Below, in pieces: positions 16,566 to 24,031 of a stretch of 64,000 nucleotides of DNA. The stretch comes from Alkaliphilus peptidifermentans DSM 18978 (GTDB lineage: Bacteria; Bacillota; Clostridia; Peptostreptococcales; Natronincolaceae), in assembly GCF_900101495.1 (NCBI RefSeq), contig NZ_FMUS01000005.1, positions 62,001-126,000 on the forward strand, read 5' to 3'. The notes under the pieces were generated by a model. It saw only the letters and a list, made by a program, of their open reading frames with translations. It was not told where the DNA came from and did not search any database. The translations under genes and the position numbers were made by a program. How positions within the stretch are numbered: the stretch's first letter is position 1; every line of letters begins with the position of its first letter.

Positions 16566-18197
16566 CTAGTCTTCGATCCAAACATTCCAGAAGAAAGGTT
16601 GTCCATAGCCTGCATATCCTCTTACATTGTCTTGAATTCCATATAGCCTTTTATCATTGAAAACCTTGATATAAGGGACACTCTTCCAAAACTCTTTATA
16701 AAACTCTTTTACGATTTCGTATCTTTTATCATAATCAATTTCCTTTTCCATTCTTTTAAAAATTTCATCCATTCTTCTTGAATCCTCATCATCCCAATTA
16801 GTGATCCAACCATTTGTACCGGTCCACGGCTCAAACACTTGAGGATCTGGATTCATATCACTCCAACGGGAAAGAGTAATATTCCAATTGCCATTCTTCC
16901 TGTAATCACTATATGTTGATCGGTCATACAACTGTACCTCTACATTCAATCCAATATCTTTTAACTGATTTTGTAATACTAGTGCTCCATTACTCATATA
17001 CATATCAGCTCTAACACCTAAAATAGTAATTAACTCTCCATTATAGTTGGAGTTCCGTACAAATTCTTTAGCTTTTTCTATATTCTGGCTGTCATATATA
17101 CCTTCCCCCGCTGTCGCATCATGCCAAATGCTTCCCTCTGTGAACCAAGAACCATCATCAACACTCCAAAACTTACTATCCCCTACTTGTGCAGCTGCCA
17201 TATCATAAGGGTTAATTGCATATGCAACACTTCTCCTTAGATTAACATCATCAAATGGACTTTTACCACTGTTAAATGCTACTACTCCAATAGTACCAAA
17301 GTTAGCTGCCGTTGGAGAAATGTTGGGAAAGTTTTCAACTTCATCGTATCTATCAGTTGACAATTCGTCTATAAAAGCAAATTGGGCGCTCTGCAGTCCC
17401 GCAACTCGCACGCTTTCTTCTGGAACAAACTCAATCGTTACTTGATCCAAGTATGCAACTCTTTTCCCCGATAAACCAGAAGGTTCCAGCTCTACATGTG
17501 TATAATCTTCATACTTCTTTAAAACTACTTTCTGTCCCATAACTATTTCGTCAAAATAAAACGGACCTGTCCCAATATGTTCTGTTATTATAGACTCACC
17601 AAATTTATCAATTATTTCTTTTTTCTTAACAAGCATTTTCTGACGAGAAACAGGAGACGCTAAAATATTTATAAAAGGTGAGTAAACTTCATCAAATTTC
17701 ACTAATATTTTATAATCATCTATGATATCAATACCAACTAGAGAATGAGCAATGGCAGCACCAGCAGGGTTAACCTTGAACCATCTCTCCATAGAGGCTT
17801 TAACATCCTCCGCTTTCATTTCTTCACCATCATGAAATTTAACACCTTTTCTTAAAACTATTTCATAGGCTTTCCCATCATCAATAACTGTATATGATTC
17901 AGCCAAGTGTGGTATTGCTTCGTTATTGGCACTGAACTCGAACAACCCTTCATAAGCATGATTCGTAACTGCTGTTACTACCCAATCCGCTGATGGATGA
18001 TCAGGATCAAAATTGTCTGGTGCTGACTGAAAAGCAACTGTTATTTCTCCACCATATACTGGTTCATTGCTTCCCTCTTCATTTATAGTATCATCATAGT
18101 CTACACTAGTAGGCTCAGATTGACACCCAGTTAAAAGTGTTGCCAATAAAGCTATTATTATCATAATTTTTATACCTTTTGATAGTTTGTTTTTCAT
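16566..18197 (-). CDS. ABC importer substrate-binding lipoprotein (SBP family 5)
   Basis: A 543-residue peptide/nickel-type extracytoplasmic binding protein. The N-terminus is a lipoprotein signal with lipobox LTGC (about residue 25). The SBP_bac_5 core is recognised by VLRKGVKFHDGEEMKAEDVK, VPEESVRVAGLQSA, FNSGKSPFDDVNLRRSVAYA and the C-terminal SRWSDMNPDPQVFEPW. It captures the solute outside the membrane and hands it to the DppBC-type permeases encoded upstream. AAGGTGG precedes the ATG. The placement of the receptor gene after the ATPases is less usual. Substrate (peptide, nickel complex or other) is undetermined. Confidence 0.88.
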   Translation of the reverse strand: MKNKLSKGIKIMIIIALLATLLTGCQSEPTSVDYDDTINEEGSNEPVYGGEITVAFQSAPDNFDPDHPSADWVVTAVTNHAYEGLFEFSANNEAIPHLAESYTVIDDGKAYEIVLRKGVKFHDGEEMKAEDVKASMERWFKVNPAGAAIAHSLVGIDIIDDYKILVKFDEVYSPFINILASPVSRQKMLVKKKEIIDKFGESIITEHIGTGPFYFDEIVMGQKVVLKKYEDYTHVELEPSGLSGKRVAYLDQVTIEFVPEESVRVAGLQSAQFAFIDELSTDRYDEVENFPNISPTAANFGTIGVVAFNSGKSPFDDVNLRRSVAYAINPYDMAAAQVGDSKFWSVDDGSWFTEGSIWHDATAGEGIYDSQNIEKAKEFVRNSNYNGELITILGVRADMYMSNGALVLQNQLKDIGLNVEVQLYDRSTYSDYRKNGNWNITLSRWSDMNPDPQVFEPWTGTNGWITNWDDEDSRRMDEIFKRMEKEIDYDKRYEIVKEFYKEFWKSVPYIKVFNDKRLYGIQDNVRGYAGYGQPFFWNVWIED

Positions 18198-18236
18198 TTT
18201 ATAACTCCACCTTTTTAATTAATTTTAACATTAAAG

Positions 18237-19223
18237 TCAACTGCGAATCACTGCTGCCTTTCCTGATTCATTATGATGTGTTTTTTTACAAGCCACATAA
18301 TGGGTTTCAGTTATTCTTTCATATTCATTTTCAAAATTTCTGCAGTTTTCATCCCCAAAAGGGCACCTATTATAAAAGCTGCACAAATCTTCATCATTTT
18401 CCATCTCTCCACCACCAAAGCATTCATAATCCAAATCTAAATTGCTATTTGGCTCAATTTTTAAAATAGAATCTAACAAGAGCTTTGTATATGGATGATG
18501 GGGAGATTCAAAGATCTCATCGGTTTTACCAACTTCAACAATTTGTCCCAAGTACATTATAGCGATCCGGTCACTCACATGTTTTACAACTGATAAGTTG
18601 TGTGATATGAATATGTAGGAGTAACCATAATCAACCTGTAACTTTTTAAGCAAATTGAGTATTTGGGCTTGAACGAGTAAATCCAGCGCTGAAACAGGTT
18701 CATCGCATATTATCAAATCAGGTTTTGTTGCTATAGCTCTTGCAATACCTATACGTTGTCTTTGCCCTCCTGAAAATTCATGGGGATATTTATTCAAATC
18801 ATCAACTTCTAGTCCTACACTTGTAATTAATCTTTCACATTCCTGTTGAACTTCTTGTTTACTTAATCCTTTATCTGTCATTATGGATTCAGATAAGAGC
18901 TTTCTCACATTCATTCTTGGGTTTAAAGAGCTGTATGGGTCTTGAAAAATAATTTGCATAGAAGGTCTTATTCCTTTTAATGTTCTTTTAGACATAGTTC
19001 TAATATTCTTACCTTTAAACCATATTTCACCAGTATCTGCTTCAATTAATCTCAAGATTATTCTTCCTGTAGTCGTTTTACCGCAACCAGATTCTCCAAC
19101 TATTGAAAAAATTTCGCCATTCTTTAAATTAAAATTTACATTTCTAACTGCTGGAATAGTATGGTCTTTTGAGGTGAATTTTTTGCTTATATTCTTAACT
19201 TCTAATAAATACTCATTATCCAT
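18237..19223 (-). CDS. Dipeptide/oligopeptide ABC importer ATPase (DppF/OppF type)
   Basis: A 328-residue ABC ATPase: Walker A GESGCGKTT near residue 38, signature FSGGQRQRIGIARA, Walker B PDLIICDEPVSALD, and the H-loop IFISHNLS. The C-terminal CSFYNRCPFGDENCR is the cysteine cluster that binds an iron-sulphur cluster in some DppD/OppF proteins. It pairs with the DppD-type ATPase immediately upstream. Only a weak ribosome binding site precedes the ATG, as often seen inside operons. Confidence 0.9.
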   Translation of the reverse strand: MDNEYLLEVKNISKKFTSKDHTIPAVRNVNFNLKNGEIFSIVGESGCGKTTTGRIILRLIEADTGEIWFKGKNIRTMSKRTLKGIRPSMQIIFQDPYSSLNPRMNVRKLLSESIMTDKGLSKQEVQQECERLITSVGLEVDDLNKYPHEFSGGQRQRIGIARAIATKPDLIICDEPVSALDLLVQAQILNLLKKLQVDYGYSYIFISHNLSVVKHVSDRIAIMYLGQIVEVGKTDEIFESPHHPYTKLLLDSILKIEPNSNLDLDYECFGGGEMENDEDLCSFYNRCPFGDENCRNFENEYERITETHYVACKKTHHNESGKAAVIRS

Positions 19224-19252
19224 TTTTCATCATCCATCTTCTATAATAGTTA

Positions 19253-20221
19253 TCAATTATTTACTTCCCAGCATTTAACTCTACCACTTCCATGTAATTT
19301 TAAGGTTATGGGGGGTCTTACATTCATACATAGTGGTTTTCTCTCTTCACATCTTGCTGCAAACTTGCAACCGATAATTATTTCTTCCGGCCTAGGAACA
19401 GAACCATTAACAATCGTCAGATTCTTTCGACCTTCCACTAATTCCTTAGCAGAAAGTAAGAGTTTTTTAGTGTAGGGATGTTTCGGATTATTAATAATGT
19501 TTTCTGTTGTATCTTCTTCAACAATTTCACCGGAATACATGACAATAACTCTTTCACACATTTGGGAAATAACACCTAAATCATGCGATATGAGTAACAT
19601 CGACATGCTTTTCTCTTTTATTAGCCTTTTCATAATTCTCAGCACTTGAGCTTGAACTGTAACATCTAAAGCTGTAGTAGGTTCATCAGCAATTAGTAAT
19701 AATGGGTTACACGATATAGCAATGGCAATTAAAACACGTTGTCGCATTCCACCTGAAAGCTCATAAGGATAACATTTCAAAACTTTTTCTGGTTCTTTAA
19801 TACCCACATCATTTAATAGTTCTATACTTTGACTATGTGCCTCTCTTTTAGACATTTCTAGGTGAGTTCTTAGTGGTTCTGCCAACTGTCTTCCTATAGT
19901 AAGCAATGGATTCAATGCTGTCATTGGCTCCTGAAAAATCATCCCTATCTCTCTCCCACAAATTTTCCTCAGTTCTTTCTCTTTCATAGTAGAAAGCACT
20001 TTCTCTCTAAAACTAATCTTCCCCCCTGTTATGCTGATATGTTTGTTTAATAGTCCTAGAATACTTAGTGCGGTTATACTTTTTCCACAACCAGATTCCC
20101 CAACTATTCCTAATGTTTGTCCTGGTTTTAAACTAAAGGATATATTATCCAAAATGGTCACAATAGCATTTTTACTCTTAGCTTTAATCTCTAAGTTCTC
20201 AATTTTCAACACTTCACTCAT
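19253..20221 (-). CDS. Dipeptide/oligopeptide ABC importer ATPase (DppD/OppD type)
   Basis: A 322-residue ABC ATPase: Walker A GESGCGKSIT, Q-loop IFQEPMTALNP, signature LSGGMRQRVLIAIA, Walker B PLLLIADEPTTALD and LLISHDLG. The C-terminal oligopeptide-transporter extension contains CKFAARCEERKPLC. The start overlaps the upstream permease stop by four bases (ATGA) with GGAG upstream, showing translational coupling. It forms the ATPase heterodimer with the DppF-type subunit. Confidence 0.9.
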   Translation of the reverse strand: MSEVLKIENLEIKAKSKNAIVTILDNISFSLKPGQTLGIVGESGCGKSITALSILGLLNKHISITGGKISFREKVLSTMKEKELRKICGREIGMIFQEPMTALNPLLTIGRQLAEPLRTHLEMSKREAHSQSIELLNDVGIKEPEKVLKCYPYELSGGMRQRVLIAIAISCNPLLLIADEPTTALDVTVQAQVLRIMKRLIKEKSMSMLLISHDLGVISQMCERVIVMYSGEIVEEDTTENIINNPKHPYTKKLLLSAKELVEGRKNLTIVNGSVPRPEEIIIGCKFAARCEERKPLCMNVRPPITLKLHGSGRVKCWEVNN

Positions 20222-21072
20222 ATTTCTCCTCTTCTATTTACATTTTTATTCTTAGGATCGTAATGAATTCTTAATCCATCTCCAAATGTATTTAAAGCAA
20301 AGACAGTTAAAGAAATAGTCAGTCCTGGGAAGGTCATAATCCATGGAGCCGTCATAAAGTAGTTCCTTCCATCATTAACCATGCCACCAAGACTAGGCAT
20401 TGGAGCTTGAATCCCGACACCTAAAAAACTAAGAATCGATTCATTTAATATGGCCATTGCAAAAATATATGTTGTCTGCACGATTATTGGTGATATAATA
20501 TTGGGCAGTATGCAGTTGGTAATGATATAAATATCTCCCTTGCCGATAGCTATAGTCGATTCAACATATTCAGTTTCTTTCACAGAGCGAACTGAATTAA
20601 AGGTAATTCTAGCTATCATAGGGAAGTATGAAATAGATAACGCTATTATGATATTTATAACCCCTGACCCCAAGATACCCGCTAGAGTAATTGCTAATAT
20701 AATTGTTGGAAAAGCCATAATGCCATCTACAATTCTCATTAATAGTTTTTCTGTAATAGGATAATAGGCAGATATAGTTCCTACGACTAAACCAACAAAT
20801 AAGCTAAATAATGTAACGAAAGCACCTATAAATAATGATATCCTTATACCAAAACAGGTTCTTGCAAATACATCTCTTCCCAAGTTGTCTGTACCCATTA
20901 AATGCTCTGTATAAGGACTTTCAAGTCTATTTGCAGGAGAAACAGAGGTTGTATCATGCTCTGTTAAAATAGATCCAAATATTGACAACAATATAGGTAT
21001 GCACATCAAAATAATACCTAATCTTATTTGTGAATTTTTAAATGTAAGTTTATTGCCTATCATATTACTCAA
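20218..21072 (-). CDS. ABC importer permease (DppC type)
   Basis: A permease of about 284 residues with an N-terminal helix, the characteristic EHLMGTDNLGRDVFARTCFG loop and the binding-protein-dependent transport loop EYVESTIAIGKGDIYIITNC. About six hydrophobic helices are seen. It forms the membrane channel with the DppB-type subunit. A TTG at 21072 gives overlap with the dppB stop; an ATG three codons later (21063) is an alternative and neither has a strong box. Confidence 0.88.
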   Translation of the reverse strand: MSNMIGNKLTFKNSQIRLGIILMCIPILLSIFGSILTEHDTTSVSPANRLESPYTEHLMGTDNLGRDVFARTCFGIRISLFIGAFVTLFSLFVGLVVGTISAYYPITEKLLMRIVDGIMAFPTIILAITLAGILGSGVINIIIALSISYFPMIARITFNSVRSVKETEYVESTIAIGKGDIYIITNCILPNIISPIIVQTTYIFAMAILNESILSFLGVGIQAPMPSLGGMVNDGRNYFMTAPWIMTFPGLTISLTVFALNTFGDGLRIHYDPKNKNVNRRGEI

Positions 21073-22012
21073 ACCTAGTCCTTGGATTAATTAATGTACA
21101 TATTATATCTGCTAGCATGTTGATAAAAACAAAAATAATTCCAATAAATAAAAGTACTCCCTGTATTAAGGGATAATCGCGATTATGAACTGCAGTTATC
21201 ACAAGATTCCCAGTTCCTGGTATATTAAATATTTGCTCAATCACAGCCGCACCACCTAACAAACCTGCAAAACTAAAACTCACCACCATCACAATCGAAG
21301 GCAACGCATTTATAAAAGCATGGAGGTTTATTACCTGCTTTTCATTTATTCCCTTTGCACGAGCAGTTCTTAAATAGTCCTGTTGTAGAACATCAAGCAT
21401 TGTTGTTCTCGTCATCCGAGCAATTTGTCCGCTGTGCATTATTCCTAAAACTAATGCCGGAAGTAACAGGTCATAAACTGCAACGAAGAATCCTGCTGTT
21501 TCTACCCTTCGATATCCAGCCACTGGAAATAAGTTGATTTTTACGCATAATAAATGTATAAGTATTATTGCAATCCAAAATGCAGGTAATGATATAGATA
21601 TTAATGATCCGATGGAGAAAGCTCTGTCGAAAAACCCACCATTTTCTTTTGCTGCTTTAATACCTATTGGAACACCTAAAGCAACACTAATTGTGATCGC
21701 AATCAACGCCAATAAAAAAGTGGGCTCAACCCTTGACATAACTATATCAATTATAGGTTCTTTCCAAAGTAAAGAATCTCCCATATCTAGACGTAAAAAG
21801 CCCGTTAACCAAATTAAAAATTGCTCAACCATAGGCTTGTCCAAATTCAACTCTTGTCTCATATGTACAATTTGATCGTTGGTAGCCTTATCCCCAAGCA
21901 TTGTAATTATGGGGTCGCCTGGCATTAGGTGTATAATAAAAAACGAAAAAATAATTATCAATAATATTACAGAAAAACCCCTTAAAATTCTTTTAATAAT
22001 ATAGTTCAACAT
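21065..22012 (-). CDS. ABC importer permease (DppB type)
   Basis: A 315-residue permease with MLNYIIKRILRGFSVILLII at the N-terminus, the LMPGDPIITMLGDKAT signature of DppB/GsiC, the EAA-like loop DVLQQDYLRTARAKGINEKQ, and the terminal NIPGTGNLVITAVHNRDYPL. It is the first gene of the operon dppB-dppC-dppD-dppF-binding protein-DUF169. The AAGGG directly abutting the ATG is a poor ribosome binding site. A palindrome sits 12 bases upstream. Confidence 0.88.
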   Translation of the reverse strand: MLNYIIKRILRGFSVILLIIIFSFFIIHLMPGDPIITMLGDKATNDQIVHMRQELNLDKPMVEQFLIWLTGFLRLDMGDSLLWKEPIIDIVMSRVEPTFLLALIAITISVALGVPIGIKAAKENGGFFDRAFSIGSLISISLPAFWIAIILIHLLCVKINLFPVAGYRRVETAGFFVAVYDLLLPALVLGIMHSGQIARMTRTTMLDVLQQDYLRTARAKGINEKQVINLHAFINALPSIVMVVSFSFAGLLGGAAVIEQIFNIPGTGNLVITAVHNRDYPLIQGVLLFIGIIFVFINMLADIICTLINPRTRFE

Positions 22013-22023
22013 CCCTTATCGTT

Positions 22024-22054
22024 TATGACATCTTTAAAAAACTATTATGTCATA
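22024..22054. promoter_or_regulatory. Palindrome before the ABC importer operon
   Basis: Perfect 8-base inverted repeat TATGACAT / ATGTCATA with a 15-base AT-rich spacer, starting 12 bases upstream of the dppB-type start codon. Position suits a repressor operator or an RNA stem hiding the ribosome binding site. No regulator gene is adjacent. Confidence 0.4.
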
Positions 22055-22478
22055 CATCCTTTCTTATTATTACATTAATTTTTAGTACCATTATCGCTAC
22101 AAATCATAGTTCCTTTTCCCAAACCTGTCATAAAAACTAACAAGTGGTCACCATCATTGAAAGAAAATTACACTAATAAATGCCATCAACTTACTAAAGC
22201 CCTTTATGCTTAAAAGCCATCTAGAATTATATCTCAACTTTATAACCACTGTCTAATTGATTTTATCAATATCTTTGTTAAAAATTATTCAAAGATTCAA
22301 TAATATAGGTATTTAAAGTATAAATTGTTATAGTTGGTAAATAAGGCTTCTCCACAGCTAGTTTAACGCTTCAGCGCTATATTCTAAACATAAAATAATT
22401 ATTTGCAAAACCAGTGAAATTACTATAGATAAACAGCTCGAAGGTTAATAGAAGATACTAAGGGTCTACAGACGCTAA
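22055..22478. other. Intergenic region, no gene seen
   Basis: AT-rich DNA with stops in all frames. Nothing recognisable was found except the expected 5' region of the ABC importer operon at its left end. Confidence 0.5.
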
Positions 22479-22580
22479 TCATAACTCCAACAGTGGTGCA
22501 CATTTGCTAAAACAACTATCTTTCAAAGCACTTGAACTTTTAAGTTTTTTAAATCGCTCAATAATTTTGTTGTTTTTCAT
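22479..22580 (-). CDS. Possible small peptide gene, 33 residues
   Basis: A frame MKNNKIIERFKKLKSSSALK followed by DSCFSKCAPLLEL and a stop. AAGGAG stands 7 bases upstream of the ATG, one of the better boxes in this stretch, and an AT-rich palindrome (TATATTAATATTAATATA) lies just before it. The basic N-terminal half and the CFSKC motif recall a precursor or signalling peptide, but no modifying or export gene is adjacent. It could equally be a truncated gene start. Confidence 0.35.
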   Translation of the reverse strand: MKNNKIIERFKKLKSSSALKDSCFSKCAPLLEL

Positions 22581-23023
22581 GGGAGCACTCCTTATATTAA
22601 TATTAATATAGTTTATGCAATACTAAATATATCGCTCCTTTCTCCTACGTATACGTGTACAATTACCCCGTTGTCCCACCCGCACTTCATCGTATTGGTC
22701 TTTAATACGATTGCTAAAAGTTTGTGACCGATCCCAATGCAACAATTCAGAATTGATAAACCTACCCTTAATTCAAACCCATGACAATTTCGCAAAACTC
22801 TATATGCGAAATTTCTTCCCCCCCTCTAAAGAAAAATCCCCCAAACTATAGTCTGAGGGAACATATTGTACTATTCAATTTTCATAAAAACCCTTCCAGA
22901 CCCACTACTCTTTCACCCTTGTTATCAATGTCACCGTCTCCACGTGGGTCTTGATAGAAAGATGATAATATTTCGCAGAATAAATAAGGGGTTTAATGGA
23001 GTTTCCCCCCTTCCCCCTTAAAA
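22581..23023. other. Intergenic region holding the immunity-gene terminator
   Basis: Apart from the terminator at 22837-22860, no supportable gene was seen. A 60-codon minus-strand frame at 22613-22795 has no ribosome binding site or known motif. Confidence 0.45.
22837..22860 (-). terminator. Intrinsic terminator of the toxin-immunity operon
   Basis: On the minus strand TCCC-CAGAC pairs with GTTTG-GGGGA around a TATA loop and is followed by TTTTTC. It lies about 165 bases past the SUKH gene stop and probably marks the end of the WYL-to-SUKH transcription unit. Confidence 0.7.
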
Positions 23024-23428
23024 TTATATTACACTATTATATGAGCTTAAATAATCACTTAAATTGTTATGAATTTTATTCATCTTGCCTGTTTCTCGAG
23101 CTTCAAAAACTTCTGATTTTTCATTTTGGAGTATTAATATGCCTTCAATTGCAATATTTTCTATAACATACATATTAGATGGTATATTAGGATTAAGCTC
23201 CCTTTCATTTAATGTAACATCCACCACATTAATTCTTGAGGATACATTTAGACCTGTCAACTCTATACCTTTAGCGCTTATAGCCCCAAAGTTTTCTAAA
23301 TACATTTTATAATCAGCTGAAAAAACTAAATCTAATCTCTCTTCTGCGCTTTTAATCTCTATTTCTGATACTCCTTTTGAATGTCTTAAACCTTCTAGTT
23401 TTTTTATTACACTTATAATATTTTCCAT
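23024..23428 (-). CDS. SUKH (SMI1/KNR4-like) immunity protein
   Basis: A 134-residue protein with the SUKH pattern: ISEIEIKSAEERLDLVFSAD-type opening (here VSEIEIKSAEERLDLVFSAD), YKMYLENFGAISAKGIELTG, and a terminal FEARETGKMNKIHNNLSDYL. SUKH proteins are the commonest immunity partners of nuclease toxins in polymorphic toxin systems and bind the toxin directly. The ATG at 23428 has AAGGAG 10 bases upstream. It follows the LHH toxin gene by 18 bases and presumably neutralises it. Confidence 0.85.
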   Translation of the reverse strand: MENIISVIKKLEGLRHSKGVSEIEIKSAEERLDLVFSADYKMYLENFGAISAKGIELTGLNVSSRINVVDVTLNERELNPNIPSNMYVIENIAIEGILILQNEKSEVFEARETGKMNKIHNNLSDYLSSYNSVI

Positions 23429-23446
23429 AAGATTCACTCTCCTTAT

Positions 23447-24031
23447 TTACTCACTCTCATTAGCTCTTATTTCCCAGTGATTAGATCTTTCTTTTGCAAA
23501 TTCATTTCTATCTATTTCTGACTCCTTAGATTTATCATGTAAAATTTTATCATTACCTTTACCCCTATGTTCTTGAGTTGTCAGCTCAGCTAATGGACTG
23601 TCAGACTTTTGGCCAATATGATGTAGTTCAACAGTTTCTCCACTTTTGGTTATAGGTGGAAGTCCATTAGCCATACGCTCCCTATTAGTTTGTCCAAAGT
23701 CATCTTTTTGTTCAAGGTCAATATCGTTTCTTATTAAGCACTTCTTTCCATCGATTTCCGCTTCTTGTAACCCTGCATCCTTATATATCTTATATTCTTC
23801 CATAGACTCAATAGCATCAATAATTTCGTCAGACCAGCCTGTTTCTTCTTTAATTTTTTGTTTATCTTCATCAGTTAATCCTTTTTTCTCAGTGCTATCA
23901 TTAGTGCAACTAAACGATAATGGCTTGTCTAATTCACTAATATCCATAGTCTTATTTGGCATTTCTTTAGCTAACTTAACTAATGAAGAATCTTGCCAAT
24001 TTATTTCTGCAAATTTCATAAAAGCATTCAT
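23447..24031 (-). CDS. LHH-family HNH/endonuclease VII-fold toxin
   Basis: A 194-residue protein. The C-terminal half is the LHH nuclease domain: GKKCLIRNDIDLEQKDDFGQ-type strand, TNRERMANGLPPI, then the catalytic VELHHIGQ (His137-138) and QEHRGKGNDKILH (His155, His165). These residues form the ββα-metal DNase site of this superfamily. The N-terminal 60 residues have no secretion signal, repeat or pre-toxin domain, which is unusual for a polymorphic toxin. The ATG overlaps the stop of the HerA-like ATPase gene by four bases (ATGA), with GGAGG 9 bases upstream. The next gene is its SUKH immunity partner. DNA is the likely target. Confidence 0.85.
   Translation of the reverse strand: MNAFMKFAEINWQDSSLVKLAKEMPNKTMDISELDKPLSFSCTNDSTEKKGLTDEDKQKIKEETGWSDEIIDAIESMEEYKIYKDAGLQEAEIDGKKCLIRNDIDLEQKDDFGQTNRERMANGLPPITKSGETVELHHIGQKSDSPLAELTTQEHRGKGNDKILHDKSKESEIDRNEFAKERSNHWEIRANESE

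Noticed and set aside
22613-22795. 60-codon minus-strand frame rich in Cys, Gly and Val
   Set aside because: No ribosome binding site and no conserved motif; considered chance.
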